DNA of 64,000 bases from NCBI RefSeq assembly GCF_001696455.1, contig NZ_MAUJ01000001.1:1-64000 (forward strand). The letters run 5' to 3'. Positions 46,194 through 61,846 of the stretch are shown here, piece by piece. How positions within the stretch are numbered: the first letter of the stretch is position 1; each line of letters opens with the position of its first letter. The notes beneath the pieces are model-generated. The model was given only the letters and a program-made list of their open reading frames with translations. It was not told the DNA's origin and did no database searches. The position numbers were made by a program, and so were the translations under genes. The stretch is from Pseudoalteromonas luteoviolacea. GTDB lineage: Bacteria > Pseudomonadota > Gammaproteobacteria > Enterobacterales > Alteromonadaceae.

Positions 46194-48116
46194 TTACTGT
46201 GACTTTCTAACTCTTAAATACCATTCAGAAAGTAACCGAACCTGCTTCTGGGTATATCCTTTTTCCATCATTCGATTGACGAAGTCCTCATGCTTTTTCT
46301 GATCTTCTGCGGAAGTTTTGGCATTAAAAGAGATGACGGGGAGTAAATCTTCAGTATTAGAGAACATTTTTTTCTCAATCACTGTTCTAAGTTTTTCGTA
46401 GCTCGTCCATACTGGGTTATCTCCATTGTGGTGGGCCCGAGCACGTAAAACGAAATTTACTATTTCATTTCTAAAGTCTTTGGGGTTAGAAATACCCGCT
46501 GGCTTTTCTATTTTCTCTAACTCAGCGTTGAGCGCCGATCTATCGAAAAGCTGTCCAGTATCCGGATCTCTATACTCTTGGTCCTGAATCCAAAAATCAG
46601 CATAAGTAACATAACGGTCAAAAATATTCTGACCATATTCCGAATATGACTCTAGATAAGCTGTTTGCAGCTCTTTACCAATAAACTCTACGTATTGAGG
46701 TATCAAATAACCTTTTAAATGACTAAGATACCGCTCTTGTATTTCGGCATTAAATTGCTCTCGCTCTATCTGCTGCTCGAGTACATAGAAAAGGTGTACT
46801 GGATTAGCCGCAACTTCGGTATGGTCGAAGTTGAACACGCGAGACAGTATCTTAAAGGCAAAACGGGTAGATAAGCCGTTCATCCCTTCATCAACACCTG
46901 CATAGTCTCTATATTCCTGATAGGATTTCGCTTTCGGATCAGTATCCTTTAGACTTTCACCGTCGTACACGCGCATTTTTGAATAAATACTTGAGTTTTC
47001 AGGTTCTTTAATTCTCGACAGAGACGAGAATTTTGCTAAGGTCTCTAACGTGCCTGGTGCACATTGGGCATTTTTTAGCTCACTATTTTCAAGCAGCTTT
47101 TTGTAGATTTTGACCTCTTCCGAAACTCGTAGGCAATAGGGCACTTTGACAATGAAAACACGGTCTAAGAATGCTTCATTATTTTTATTGTTTTTGAAGG
47201 TTTGCCATTCGGATTCATTTGAGTGAGCGAGTATAATGCCATTGAATGGCAATGCAGAAATACCCTCAGTGCCGTTGTAATTACCCTCTTGAGTTGCTGT
47301 TAGCAATGGGTGCAACACTTTGATAGGGGCTTTGAACATCTCCACAAATTCCATCAACCCTTGGTTGGCCAAGCATAGCGCACCGGAGTAGGCGTAAGCA
47401 TCAGGGTCATTTTGTGCAAAGTGCTCTAGTTTGCGTATATCAACTTTACCTACCAATGCTGAGATATCTTGGTTGTTTTCGTCTCCAGGTTCGGTCTTAG
47501 CAATAGCAACCTGGTCAAGAATGGATGGATACCGTTTGACCACTTTAAATTTGCTAATATCGCCGTTGTATTCATGTAGTCGCTTCGTTGCCCAAGGCGA
47601 CATGACGGTTTTAAGGTAACGTTTTGAAATACCATACTCTTTCTCGAGTAGCTCACCGTCCTCTTGTGCATTGAAAAGGCTCAATGGGTGGTCATTAACG
47701 GGTGAACCTTTGATTGCGTAAATGGGGACTTGCTGCATTAAGTACTTTAATTTTTCTGCGATAGATGACTTACCACCACCTACTGGTCCTAGTAAATACA
47801 GTACTTGCTTACACTCTTCAAGCCCTTGTGCAGCATGTTTTAAGTAAGAAACAATCTGTTCAATTGCGTCTTCCATACCGTAAAACTCGTGGAATGCTGG
47901 ATAGCGCGCGATAACCCGATTCGAGAATAGCCGACTGAGTCTTGCGTCGGTAGAAGTATCTATCATTTCTGGCTCACCAATGGCCATGAGCAACCTTTCA
48001 GGCGCACTGGCATAAGCTGCCTTATCCTCTTTACAAATATCGAGAAACTCAGCGATTGTGAATTCTTCTTCTTGTGCTGCTTCGTATCGGGATTGGTAAT
48101 GCTCAAATATAGTCAT
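46194..48116 (-). CDS. yeaG: PrkA-family serine protein kinase (YeaG)
   Basis: 640 residues from the ATG at 48116 ([20 protein letters not shown] matches E. coli YeaG). The AAA-type domain has Walker [10 protein letters not shown]; the C-terminal PrkA kinase domain follows. The family acts in nutrient limitation and stress responses. It is the first gene of the prkA-yeaH-spoVR operon. An upstream in-frame start at 48128 adds four residues. Confidence 0.94.
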   Translation of the reverse strand: MTIFEHYQSRYEAAQEEEFTIAEFLDICKEDKAAYASAPERLLMAIGEPEMIDTSTDARLSRLFSNRVIARYPAFHEFYGMEDAIEQIVSYLKHAAQGLEECKQVLYLLGPVGGGKSSIAEKLKYLMQQVPIYAIKGSPVNDHPLSLFNAQEDGELLEKEYGISKRYLKTVMSPWATKRLHEYNGDISKFKVVKRYPSILDQVAIAKTEPGDENNQDISALVGKVDIRKLEHFAQNDPDAYAYSGALCLANQGLMEFVEMFKAPIKVLHPLLTATQEGNYNGTEGISALPFNGIILAHSNESEWQTFKNNKNNEAFLDRVFIVKVPYCLRVSEEVKIYKKLLENSELKNAQCAPGTLETLAKFSSLSRIKEPENSSIYSKMRVYDGESLKDTDPKAKSYQEYRDYAGVDEGMNGLSTRFAFKILSRVFNFDHTEVAANPVHLFYVLEQQIEREQFNAEIQERYLSHLKGYLIPQYVEFIGKELQTAYLESYSEYGQNIFDRYVTYADFWIQDQEYRDPDTGQLFDRSALNAELEKIEKPAGISNPKDFRNEIVNFVLRARAHHNGDNPVWTSYEKLRTVIEKKMFSNTEDLLPVISFNAKTSAEDQKKHEDFVNRMMEKGYTQKQVRLLSEWYLRVRKSQ

Positions 48117-48246
48117 ATCAAACTCCAATAACCTGTTAAAAATAAGCTGGGGTTAAAATGCAAGGCTTAACTAAAGCTTAGTCGTGTTATTGGATATTTG
48201 CTTAAAAAATATGAGAATTTAATGTGATAGCTAAATTCGAGAAGTG

Positions 48247-48275
48247 TAAAAAAAGGCGCCTATGCGCCTTTTTTA
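48247..48275. terminator. Terminator of sodB
   Basis: AAAAGGCGC/GCGCCTTTT stem with CTAT loop; T-runs on both sides. It lies between sodB and the yeaG promoter region, both on the minus strand. Confidence 0.88.
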
Positions 48276-48307
48276 TTGCTTAAATTGGTACAGTTATACC
48301 CTTGTAA

Positions 48308-48889
48308 TTAAGCTAGATTTTCGTTTGCGAAATCCCAGTTAACTAGAGACCAGAAACCTTTCAAGTACTCAGGACGTACATTGCGGTAATCGATATAGTA
48401 AGCGTGCTCCCACAGGTCAACTGTTAAAATTGGTGTAACACCTTCTTCAGTGAATGGCGTAGCAGCGTTAGACGTGTTAACGATGTCTAAAGAACCATCA
48501 GCTAGTTGTACTAACCAAGTCCAGCTTGAACCGAAGTTGTTAACCGCTTTATCATTGAATGCGTCTTGGAATGCAGCGAAAGAACCCCATTTTGCGTTAA
48601 TAAGTTCTGCTACTTTACCTTTAGCTTCGCCACCACCATTTGGTGCCAAGCTGTGCCAGTAAAAAGTGTGGTTCCAAATTTGAGCTGCATTGTTGAAAAT
48701 GCCGCCTTCAGAGCTAAGAACAACTTCATCAAGCGTTTTATTAGCGAAGTCAGTACCTTCTACTAGACCGTTTAGCTTAACAACGTATGTGTTGTGGTGT
48801 TTGCCGTGGTGAAATTCTAAAGTTTCTTTAGAAATATGCGGCTCAAGCGCATCAATAGCATAAGGAAGTGACGGTAGTTCAAAAGCCAT
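48308..48889 (-). CDS. sodB: Iron superoxide dismutase
   Basis: 193 residues from the ATG at 48889 ([20 protein letters not shown]), removing four residues of a longer reading. Metal ligands His, His, Asp, His lie in [22 protein letters not shown] and [24 protein letters not shown] with Gln indicates the iron rather than manganese type. It detoxifies superoxide in the cytoplasm. It is divergent from grxD, with an IscR-like site in between. Confidence 0.96.
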   Translation of the reverse strand: MAFELPSLPYAIDALEPHISKETLEFHHGKHHNTYVVKLNGLVEGTDFANKTLDEVVLSSEGGIFNNAAQIWNHTFYWHSLAPNGGGEAKGKVAELINAKWGSFAAFQDAFNDKAVNNFGSSWTWLVQLADGSLDIVNTSNAATPFTEEGVTPILTVDLWEHAYYIDYRNVRPEYLKGFWSLVNWDFANENLA

Positions 48890-48987
48890 TTTAATCTCCA
48901 TTTTTATGTTGAATTCCCAAAACAGTAAAAAGTTGCCTTGCTACGGGCACATTTCAGTACGTTTTGGTTCTATATAGTGATACTATA

Positions 48988-49012
48988 ATTCCTGAGTATT
49001 TTACTCAAGTTT
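48988..49012. promoter_or_regulatory. IscR type-1-like site between sodB and grxD
   Basis: The 25-bp site contains CCTGAGTATTTTACTCAAG. Read on the minus strand it fits the E. coli IscR type-1 consensus (ATASYYGACTRWWWYAGTCRRSTAT) at 21 of 25 positions by my count. It lies about 100 bp from either start codon. Confidence 0.6.
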
Positions 49013-49122
49013 TAGCAAACAGCAATGGCAGTTGTTAAGACTTGTAGTCTGAATGATTCATATGCACTATTTTTAACCAGTCAAGTGTGTATGAAACGAT
49101 CTTATCGTCATTTGAGGTATAT

Positions 49123-49458
49123 ATGGAAACCATTGAAAAGATTAAACAGCAAATTGCAGAAAACCCGATTCTTCTATATATGAAGGGCTCTCCAAAGTTA
49201 CCTAACTGTGGTTTTTCTTCTCAAGCTTCACAAGCCCTGATGGCGTGCGGTGAGCAATTTGCTTATGTTGATATCTTATTAAACCCAGATATTCGTGCTG
49301 AGCTTCCTCATTACGCTAACTGGCCAACATTTCCGCAGCTTTGGGTTGAAGGTGAGCTAATTGGTGGTTGTGATATCATCATCGAAATGTTCCAAAAAGG
49401 TGAACTACAACCTTTGATCACTGAAACTGCAGCAAAGTATAAAGAAGCTGCAGAGTAA
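49123..49458 (+). CDS. grxD: Monothiol glutaredoxin GrxD
   Basis: 111 residues from the ATG at 49123. The CGFS active site (PNCGFSSQA) defines the Grx4 class, which binds and transfers 2Fe-2S clusters with BolA partners. Conserved segments are LYMKGSPKLP, NWPTFPQLWVEGELIGGCDI. The frame extends upstream to 49087, but the family start fits 49123. It is divergent from sodB across an IscR-like site. Confidence 0.95.
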   Translation: METIEKIKQQIAENPILLYMKGSPKLPNCGFSSQASQALMACGEQFAYVDILLNPDIRAELPHYANWPTFPQLWVEGELIGGCDIIIEMFQKGELQPLITETAAKYKEAAE

Positions 49459-49488
49459 TAATTTCTGCGCTTAGCTTATATGTTGTCG

Positions 49489-49517
49489 AAAACCCGAGCC
49501 ATTGCTCGGGTTTTTTG
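49489..49517 (+). terminator. Intrinsic terminator of grxD
   Basis: AAAACCCGAGC/GCTCGGGTTTT stem with CATT loop and T-run. Confidence 0.9.
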
Positions 49518-49945
49518 TTGCTCTCCTCCGCCAAATATTAATATTACTTTTTCTGCCTTTCTACGTGCTTAGAGCCACACCTTAACAAAGCCTTGTTGTT
49601 AGCGACTATTTGCATGATTTACGGAAATGATAAATATCACCATTGTGAATAGTTATTCATCCTGTTGCATGTTTACGTTTACGTAAACTGGTGAAATTCG
49701 TGTTTTTGTTTTGGGTTATTTAACATTTGATACCGGTGTCATTTTGTGTTTGTTGTCAAAATGGCCTGCAATATTGCATGTTATTAAATATTGGTTACAA
49801 AAACGGGGCGTTGAGAAATATTCATGTGGGTGAATATTTATTCTTATTTTTGTTGACTCATTTTTGATTCAGCGCTAGTTTTGAATATCTGCCAGCAAAT
49901 CGTCGAAGTCATTCTAACTGGCAGTAGTAGCAAGGGGAGGGGTCT
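49518..49945. other. Long leader region upstream of gltB
   Basis: About 430 bp without a gene. It holds the palindromic operator copy at 49671-49688 and, near the start codon, an inverted repeat CTGCCAG (49889-49895)/CTGGCAG (49918-49924). A long GT-rich, AT-rich middle probably includes the promoter. Confidence 0.5.
49671..49688. promoter_or_regulatory. Putative LiuR-like operator (copy 2)
   Basis: GTTTACGTTTACGTAAAC shares 17 identical bases with the element at 17703-17719 upstream of leucine dehydrogenase. It lies about 258 bp upstream of gltB. Confidence 0.6.
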
Positions 49946-55832
<5,887 letters not shown>

Positions 55833-55878
55833 GTGTTTAGAGTAAATCATCACATGATGTGAATCTATATTACGTTTC

Positions 55879-55913
55879 AAACCCCAATACAGGCATTGTA
55901 TTGGGGTTTTTTC
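55879..55913 (+). terminator. Intrinsic terminator of gltBD
   Basis: AACCCCAATAC and GTATTGGGGTT form a strong stem followed by TTTTTTCTT. Confidence 0.9.
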
Positions 55914-56070
55914 TTATGTAAGCGTAATTACCTTACTTCCTCGTTAGAGTACTGACAGACCATTCTTTTTTATAGATTAATACGTCCAGTTATTGCTACA
56001 ACACCTTGTTAGATTTATGTCCTAGAATAATTATCGATACGTTTCTATGAGAGTTGAACACGGGACAAAC

Positions 56071-56658
56071 ATGGCATTAAAGAATACTGAATCTGACTAT
56101 GGCAGTATTGCGAAATGGATTCACTGGATAACAGCAATTTTATTTTTGGCGGCTTACGTGTCTGTCTATTATCGACAATGGTTTACAGAAGCTAAGACGC
56201 CTGAAAATTGGAGTGCACTGCAGCTTCATTTATCGTTTGGTGTATCAATTATGGTCGTTGTGGGGTTACGGGTAGTATGGCGAATAATGGATCAGACACC
56301 AAAACCGGAACCAGGTTCGAAACTTGAACATATGGCAGCACATGTCGGCCATTATATGCTTTATATCGTGATGATTATTGCCCCAGTGACAGGCTACATT
56401 GGCACAGGTGTTAATACTGAGTTCTTTTTTATGTTTGATATTCCTAAGTTTGAGAGTACCGAGATATTTAAATATGTTGTCTCAGATGGCCTAGGGCTCA
56501 CTTTTGCAGAGTTTGAAAAGCCGATAGATTTTATTCACAAAGAAATACTCGGTGCTTGGTTGATTTGGGTTTTAATTGTAGGGCATGCAGGTGCGGCACT
56601 TTTTCATCACTTTGTGAAAAAAGACAGGACATTATTAAAAATGACCTCTAACAAGTAG
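56071..56658 (+). CDS. Cytochrome b561 family protein
   Basis: Inner-membrane b-type cytochrome, 195 residues from ATG 56071 (RBS GGGA); an upstream ATG at 56047 adds eight residues. Four TM helices bear the heme-ligand histidines in WIHWITAILFLAA, LQLHLSFGVSIMVV, AAHVGHYMLYIVMI and WVLIVGHAGAALFHHF. Bacterial CybB-type proteins pass electrons between quinone and periplasmic partners; some scavenge superoxide. The partner is unknown. Confidence 0.9.
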   Translation: MALKNTESDYGSIAKWIHWITAILFLAAYVSVYYRQWFTEAKTPENWSALQLHLSFGVSIMVVVGLRVVWRIMDQTPKPEPGSKLEHMAAHVGHYMLYIVMIIAPVTGYIGTGVNTEFFFMFDIPKFESTEIFKYVVSDGLGLTFAEFEKPIDFIHKEILGAWLIWVLIVGHAGAALFHHFVKKDRTLLKMTSNK

Positions 56659-56664
56659 TTATTC

Positions 56665-56712
56665 TGCCTTGTTGTTACAGTACTGCTAGAACTGGTGCTG
56701 CGCAACAAGGCA
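56665..56712. other. Hairpin between cytochrome b561 and recN
   Basis: TGCCTTGTTG and CAACAAGGCA pair over a 28-bp loop, which itself can partly pair. It could act as a weak bidirectional terminator. Confidence 0.55.
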
Positions 56713-56731
56713 ATTTAAAGCTTGGCTGTGC

Positions 56732-58411
56732 TTAAGCGCAGCGCTGCACTGTAAGAAGTTCTTTTGCGCTGGCCCTCGTCGTTTCACTAACGCTATCACC
56801 ACCGAGCAGCCTTGCTATTTCATCTACACGGTCACGCTCATCTAAGGGCACCATCGATGTATAAGTTTGAGCGTTGTCCACTTCTTTTTTAACGAAAAAC
56901 TGCTGGTGGCCGCTACAGGCTACTTGGGGTAGGTGAGTAACACAGATAACTTGTGTTGAACTGCCGAGTAAGCGAAGTTGTTTGCCTACTTGTGAGGCGG
57001 TTGGCCCTGAAATACCAACATCCACTTCATCAAATATGAGCGTTGGGGTAGTGACTTTATTTGCGATGATAACTTGTATTGCTAAGCTAATTCGAGAAAG
57101 CTCACCGCCAGAGGCTACTTTTGCGAGTGCTTGCATAGGCTGACCCGGGTTAGTAGAAACCAGGAAATCTATACTATCCATGCCTAACTCATTAGGGCGT
57201 CTGTCATTTTCTTTTACCAATTCTATTGCAAATCGCCCATTCTCCATTGATAGCTCGTGCATGCTTTCGGTGATTAAGGTGTTCAGCTTGTCTGCCGATA
57301 GTGCTCTACTTTCGCTCAGTTGGCTTGCTGAAATATGATATGCGTGCAGTGCCTCTGCAATTTCATGTTCTAAATGGTCAATGCGGGCGTTGTCAGAACA
57401 AATACCGTCAAGTTCTTGTTTCAATGCACAGTGATGTGCAGCTAACTGATTGGGTTGTATTTGGTGTTTCCTTGATAGGGCCATTGCTTGGGTGATACGT
57501 TCTTCTATCTCCTGCAACCTAATCGGATCTTGCTCGATATTCTCACCGTAGCTGCGGATTTCTCGGCACGCCTCTTCAAGTTGTACCGCCGCCTCATTGA
57601 GCATTAAACTAATACTCTCTAAGGATTGATCCAAGCTACTGAGCTCACTGAAAGTCTGTACGCTATGTTGTAATTGCCCCAGTACTGTTTGGTCATCTTG
57701 CTCATAGAGGCTCATAAGTTCTCTTTGACAGCTCTCTACGAGTGTTTGCGAATGGCTTAATCGATTGTGTTCGGCCTCGATTTGCTCGTACTCACCTTCT
57801 TGTAAGGCAAATTCATCAAGCTCTTCAACTTGATACTCTAATAACTGTTTCTTCGCTGCTTGAGCTTGCTGTTGTTTAATTAATTGAGCGTGTTCTTTTT
57901 GCAGCTTTTGATAATGGTTATACTGAGCTCTAACAGCATTGAGAAGATTATTGTGGCCTGCATAAGCATCTAACAACCCGAGTTGGTGCTCAGGTTTAAG
58001 CAGCAATTGATGAGCGTGTTGGCCGTGAATCGCAATAAGCATTTGCCCAAGTTCTTTTAATTGAGCAGCAGTGACTGAAGAGCCGTTAATGAAGCTTTTA
58101 CTGCGGCCATTTCGCGTAATTACTCTTCGCAATATGCAGTTTTGCTCATCATCATCCAGCAATAGCTCAGAGAGGAACTTTTGTGCTTGGGGTAAGTTTC
58201 GAATATCAAACTGTGCTGAGATTTCAGCTTTATTACTTTGCGGGCGAATGGCATTGGCATCCGCTCTTTCACCCAGACATAAAGACAGGGCGTCAATAGC
58301 AATGGATTTACCGGCACCGGTTTCACCGGTAATTGCGGTCATTCCAGATCGCCAATCAATGTTGAGTTCACTGACAATCGCAAAGTTTTTAATTTGCAAA
58401 CTCGTAAGCAT
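56732..58411 (-). CDS. recN: DNA repair protein RecN
   Basis: SMC-like ATPase for double-strand break repair, 559 residues. Walker A is GETGAGKS (about 30-37), the coiled-coil arms span about 150-370, the ABC signature LSRISLAIQ and Walker B TLIFDEVDVGISG are at the C-terminus. Two LexA boxes precede it, predicting strong SOS induction as in E. coli. It stands before the hypothetical/nadK genes on the minus strand. Confidence 0.95.
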   Translation of the reverse strand: MLTSLQIKNFAIVSELNIDWRSGMTAITGETGAGKSIAIDALSLCLGERADANAIRPQSNKAEISAQFDIRNLPQAQKFLSELLLDDDEQNCILRRVITRNGRSKSFINGSSVTAAQLKELGQMLIAIHGQHAHQLLLKPEHQLGLLDAYAGHNNLLNAVRAQYNHYQKLQKEHAQLIKQQQAQAAKKQLLEYQVEELDEFALQEGEYEQIEAEHNRLSHSQTLVESCQRELMSLYEQDDQTVLGQLQHSVQTFSELSSLDQSLESISLMLNEAAVQLEEACREIRSYGENIEQDPIRLQEIEERITQAMALSRKHQIQPNQLAAHHCALKQELDGICSDNARIDHLEHEIAEALHAYHISASQLSESRALSADKLNTLITESMHELSMENGRFAIELVKENDRRPNELGMDSIDFLVSTNPGQPMQALAKVASGGELSRISLAIQVIIANKVTTPTLIFDEVDVGISGPTASQVGKQLRLLGSSTQVICVTHLPQVACSGHQQFFVKKEVDNAQTYTSMVPLDERDRVDEIARLLGGDSVSETTRASAKELLTVQRCA

Positions 58412-58430
58412 GCTGTATATCCAAACAGTA
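58411..58430 (-). promoter_or_regulatory. LexA box 1 of recN
   Basis: CTGTATATCCAAACAG (58413-58428) is a CTG-N10-CAG site immediately upstream of the recN start codon. Confidence 0.7.
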
Positions 58431-58433
58431 TTT

Positions 58434-58453
58434 TACTGTTAATTTATACAGCA
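58434..58453 (-). promoter_or_regulatory. LexA box 2 of recN
   Basis: TACTGTTAATTTATACAGCA contains CTG-N10-CAG (58436-58451), close to the consensus. It lies 5 bp past box 1, giving the paired boxes typical of recN. Confidence 0.85.
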
Positions 58454-58473
58454 TTCTTTAAAAAAGCAACTTT

Positions 58474-59064
58474 TTAATTGACAATGTCAGCGGCGTGACG
58501 CTGTACCGGAGGGTTATCCTGATCTGAATTTACCTCTTCAATATCCGTTTCATCTTCTTGAGCATCAGCATTTTGATTCGCTGAGTCTGCATCATAGGTG
58601 TCGGGTGTTTGAATACGTGAAATTAGTGCAGGTAAGACTTCAGCATAGAAAGTTTTATTATAAGCGATACCCGTGGAAGGCAGTTCTGCTGCAAATAAAA
58701 ACAGTTGCTCAGACAACAGCTCAAGGTTATCGTTGTTTCTACACTTATTGAGTTCCGATCCAATTTGCATCAGCAAAAGTTCACTTACTTTTTCTAGTCT
58801 ATCTAGGTTTTCATCATTATGAGACTGGACGACAAAAAAGTTGCTTACAATTGCATTGAACTTAGGCGCATGTTTAGGCCTAATCAGTTTGCAATCGACA
58901 TATTCAGATATTTTTCGTTTGTATAGACCGGTAATATCTTTAACGCGCTCATTGAAAATGCGTTTCTCGGCATCCCTTGCTTTTTGTCGATTGTTTTCAA
59001 TAACCATGTAGACGCCAAGGATAGTGATGAGCAACACTATCGACACAATCACTATGTAAGTCAT
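58474..59064 (-). CDS. Hypothetical membrane-anchored protein between recN and nadK
   Basis: 196 residues. One N-terminal TM (IVIVSIVLLITILGVYMVI) is followed by a charged helical domain (RQKARDAEKRIFNERVKDIT) and an acidic tail rich in Asp/Glu (QEDETDIEEVNSDQDN). No recognised family. It is co-oriented with nadK and recN, and lies 62 bp after nadK. Confidence 0.72.
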   Translation of the reverse strand: MTYIVIVSIVLLITILGVYMVIENNRQKARDAEKRIFNERVKDITGLYKRKISEYVDCKLIRPKHAPKFNAIVSNFFVVQSHNDENLDRLEKVSELLLMQIGSELNKCRNNDNLELLSEQLFLFAAELPSTGIAYNKTFYAEVLPALISRIQTPDTYDADSANQNADAQEDETDIEEVNSDQDNPPVQRHAADIVN

Positions 59065-59126
59065 GTTGTATTACTTTTCCCTAATATAGAAAATAAATCA
59101 GCCCTATTCTGCTTAACAAATTCGCT

Positions 59127-60011
59127 TTAGTAAAGCCTACTGCCCCAATTTAGTTTTTCTCTAAGAACATGGTAGTAGGAATAGCTTGTAGGATGAATAA
59201 GACGAAGCTTTTGTGACGCTTTTTTGACCACCACTTCGTCGCCAGGCAATAAAGCCAATACGACATGACTATCACAGCTAACTTGTAAGCTCGCGGTATT
59301 TTCAGGGCTCAATTTCAATGTAATTTGCTTGTTAGCATCTACAACTAGTGGGCGGCTGGATAAGGTATGCGGAAACATCGGAACCAAGGCGACAGCATTA
59401 AGCTCAGGGGTTAAAATAGGGCCTCCTCCTGATAGCGAGTAGGCTGTGGACCCGGTAGGGGTTGTGACGATGAGGCCATCGGAACGCTGAGAGAACACAA
59501 ACTGATCGTCAATGAAGGCTTCAAATTCGATCATATGTGCCACCTTATCAGCGTGTAAAACCGCTTCATTGACCGCCAAGTTTGCACTTTTCAACTGGGC
59601 GTGTCGATACACTTCAACCTCTAATAAAAAGCGGTGTTCCTCAACAAACTTGCCACTTAATACTTGCTCAAGCTCGGGTTCGAAGTCGTGGGGGTTAAGA
59701 TCAGTTAAAAAGCCAAGATTGCCTCGGTTTACTCCAATGACAGCAACGTCAAATCTAGCGAGCACACGTGCTGCGCCCAACATATTTCCATCGCCACCAA
59801 CTACAACGGCCAAATCACACTTTTCGCCCAATTCAACAAGCTCTAAAAGTTGGCCATCTTTCAAGCCTGTTAGCTGTTTGCCTGCCCGGCGCTCGACAAA
59901 AACTTCATATCCGAGAGCTTGCAAAAATGTATAAAGGCGATGTAAGGTCTGAGCGGCACCGTCATGGTTTGGTTTTCCAATAAGGCCGATGGTGTTAAAT
60001 GGAGTGCTCAT
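59127..60011 (-). CDS. nadK: NAD kinase
   Basis: Phosphorylates NAD to NADP using ATP. 294 residues from the ATG at 60011 ([18 protein letters not shown]). The GGDGN motif ([14 protein letters not shown]) and [10 protein letters not shown] plus the [12 protein letters not shown] segment are diagnostic. It is divergent from the hrcA-like gene. A longer reading from 60047 is not supported. Confidence 0.95.
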   Translation of the reverse strand: MSTPFNTIGLIGKPNHDGAAQTLHRLYTFLQALGYEVFVERRAGKQLTGLKDGQLLELVELGEKCDLAVVVGGDGNMLGAARVLARFDVAVIGVNRGNLGFLTDLNPHDFEPELEQVLSGKFVEEHRFLLEVEVYRHAQLKSANLAVNEAVLHADKVAHMIEFEAFIDDQFVFSQRSDGLIVTTPTGSTAYSLSGGGPILTPELNAVALVPMFPHTLSSRPLVVDANKQITLKLSPENTASLQVSCDSHVVLALLPGDEVVVKKASQKLRLIHPTSYSYYHVLREKLNWGSRLY

Positions 60012-60068
60012 TTTTAACGCATATCCTTGGTATTTAAACTTTCCCAAGATTATCTTAAATTTGAGGCG

Positions 60069-60095
60069 CTTGAAACTTTGAAATTTGCCCCAACA
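60069..60095 (+). promoter_or_regulatory. Sigma-32-like promoter of hrcA-grpE
   Basis: CTTGAAA (60069-60075) and CCCCAACA (60088-60095) are spaced 13 bp from CTTGAA, close to the heat-shock consensus (CTTGAA/CCCCATNT). It lies just upstream of the hrcA-like start. No CIRCE element is visible. Confidence 0.7.
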
Positions 60096-60104
60096 TAAAT
60101 AATT

Positions 60105-61049
60105 ATGAAATTAAGTGCCCGCGACAAACAAGTTTTTTCAGCTGTGATGAGCCTTTACTGTAATGGTGAAGGGGTGCCTGTAGCGTCCAGTAAAATTGCC
60201 AAAATGAAAGGAATGGCGATTTGTTCTGCCACTGTGCGCAATGCAATGGCGCGATTAGAAAACCAAGGTTTGTTGTTTTCACCACATACTTCAGCTGGAC
60301 GTGTTCCATCAGATATTGGCATAAAGTATTGGCTACAAGAATATTTTGAATTAGACAATATCGCTTCTTATTGGCAACCGGAGCAGGAGCATCTCGTGAC
60401 GTTGGCGCACTCTTTAAGCCAACAATATCAAGTGTGCTGTGTAGTTGGATTACCTCAAGTCAGCAGCCAAAAGGTATTTAGAGTTGAAGTTTTAGACTTT
60501 GATAGAAAGCACTGGCTGGTCTTACTGATTGATAAAGCGGGGCAGTCACAAAATATTTGCATTAATAAACCTGCTGATAATTCGGACGAAATACGTTATC
60601 AATTTGCATTGTGGATGAACACAGTATTTAGTCAGCAAACGCTTAAAGAAGGGTTGCACCGGATGCGAGCGATGGCTAATAGCGCCATGCCTAATTGCAG
60701 AGAGCTGTTGAAGCAGTGGACACGAGAGCTGAGTTTACAACTGGGAACTGACAACAGTATCGTGGTAGGTGAACGACACATATATAATCGTTTAGAGCAG
60801 TCGAATGACTTAAGCCTAGGTGTACCATTTTTACATCAAGTAGAAGATAGACTGGCATTTCGGGATGGGCTGTCTGTTTTATTAGGTTCCGAGGTGGACG
60901 AAGCGAACCTGTCACGTTATGTGATATTAAGTGTGCCTTATTTTATGGATCAGGAGTACCAAAGTCGTTTTTGTGTCGTATGTCCGGCGGAGGCGCCAAT
61001 TGAATCAATAATTGAGGAATTTACTCGAATCGAGCAAAAAGGCCCTTGA
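60105..61049 (+). CDS. hrcA: HrcA-like heat-shock regulator
   Basis: 314 residues. The N-terminal winged-helix domain matches HrcA ([20 protein letters not shown] followed by [10 protein letters not shown]). The rest corresponds to the GAF-like and dimerisation parts ([30 protein letters not shown]) but is diverged. HrcA normally represses chaperone genes through CIRCE (TTAGCACTC-N9-GAGTGCTAA). No such element occurs around this gene, so its targets are unclear. It precedes grpE by 58 bp and shares a sigma-32-like promoter with it. Confidence 0.85.
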   Translation: MKLSARDKQVFSAVMSLYCNGEGVPVASSKIAKMKGMAICSATVRNAMARLENQGLLFSPHTSAGRVPSDIGIKYWLQEYFELDNIASYWQPEQEHLVTLAHSLSQQYQVCCVVGLPQVSSQKVFRVEVLDFDRKHWLVLLIDKAGQSQNICINKPADNSDEIRYQFALWMNTVFSQQTLKEGLHRMRAMANSAMPNCRELLKQWTRELSLQLGTDNSIVVGERHIYNRLEQSNDLSLGVPFLHQVEDRLAFRDGLSVLLGSEVDEANLSRYVILSVPYFMDQEYQSRFCVVCPAEAPIESIIEEFTRIEQKGP

Positions 61050-61107
61050 AACTAAAAAATCCATCCCCATAATTACGGCAGTTGTAAAGAATCGGAGATA
61101 TACTTTC

Positions 61108-61716
61108 ATGTCTGAGCAGACAAAAGCACCAGAGCAGGAATTAGAAACTGCACAAGAAGAAGTAGTAGAACAAGCTGCTGAAGCGCAAGCACAAGAAGAA
61201 GCGCCACAGGCTGAACAGGCTGAGTTAAGCCCTGAAGAGGAAATTGCTGGTTTATACGCTGAGCTTGAAGCTGCAAAGCAAACAATTGAAGGTCAAAAAG
61301 ACGGTGTTGTTCGCGCTGCTGCTGAAGTAGAGAACATGCGTCGCCGTGCAGCGCAAGATGTTGAAAAAGCACATAAGCTAGCACTTAAGAAGTTTGCCAA
61401 CGACTTATTACCAGTAATTGATAACCTAGAGCGTGCAGTAGAGTTTGCAGATAAAGAAAATGAAGCAACTAAATCAGTTCTAGAAGGTGTTGAAATGACG
61501 CTTAAAAGCTTCTCAGATGCACTGAACAAATACGGTGTAGAAGCGGTAAACCCGCAAGGCGAGGCTTTTTCTCCTGAATTCCATCAGGCGATGTCTATTC
61601 AACCTAGCAATGATGTAGCGCCAAATACAGTGTTAGCTGTTATGCAAAAAGGCTATACATTAAATGGTCACTTACTAAGACCTGCGATGGTGATGGTTTC
61701 GAAAGCCGCAGAATAA
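61108..61716 (+). CDS. grpE: Nucleotide exchange factor GrpE
   Basis: Co-chaperone of DnaK that releases ADP, 202 residues from the ATG at 61108 (RBS GGAGA). The acidic, Gln/Glu-rich N-terminus is followed by a long coiled coil ([20 protein letters not shown]) and the conserved [20 protein letters not shown] region; the C-terminal beta-wing ends with [19 protein letters not shown] longer frame from 61012 overlaps hrcA and is not the start. dnaK and dnaJ are not nearby. Confidence 0.95.
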   Translation: MSEQTKAPEQELETAQEEVVEQAAEAQAQEEAPQAEQAELSPEEEIAGLYAELEAAKQTIEGQKDGVVRAAAEVENMRRRAAQDVEKAHKLALKKFANDLLPVIDNLERAVEFADKENEATKSVLEGVEMTLKSFSDALNKYGVEAVNPQGEAFSPEFHQAMSIQPSNDVAPNTVLAVMQKGYTLNGHLLRPAMVMVSKAAE

Positions 61717-61730
61717 TCTAATTTATGTTT

Positions 61731-61760
61731 AAAAAGCCCGCTTTGTAGCGGGCTTTTTTG
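61731..61760 (+). terminator. Intrinsic terminator of hrcA-grpE
   Basis: AAAAAGCCCGCT and AGCGGGCTTTTTT pair around TTGT; T-run follows. Confidence 0.9.
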
Positions 61761-61846
61761 TTATCACTGGTCAAGCTTTAATAATGTAGTTTATTATTTA
61801 CATATAATCAGCAATAAAAATTGCAAGTCAACAATACGTGGGAAGT

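Noticed and set aside
56665-56712. Small RNA gene between cytochrome b561 and recN
   Set aside because: The hairpin lies exactly between convergent stop codons with no promoter; a transcription end is a simpler reading.
60040-60104. CIRCE element near the hrcA-like gene
   Set aside because: I searched for TTAGCACTC/GAGTGCTAA and found none; only the sigma-32-like promoter remains.
61012-61107. N-terminal extension of GrpE overlapping hrcA
   Set aside because: The added residues are non-homologous; a clear RBS precedes the ATG at 61108, and the family starts there.
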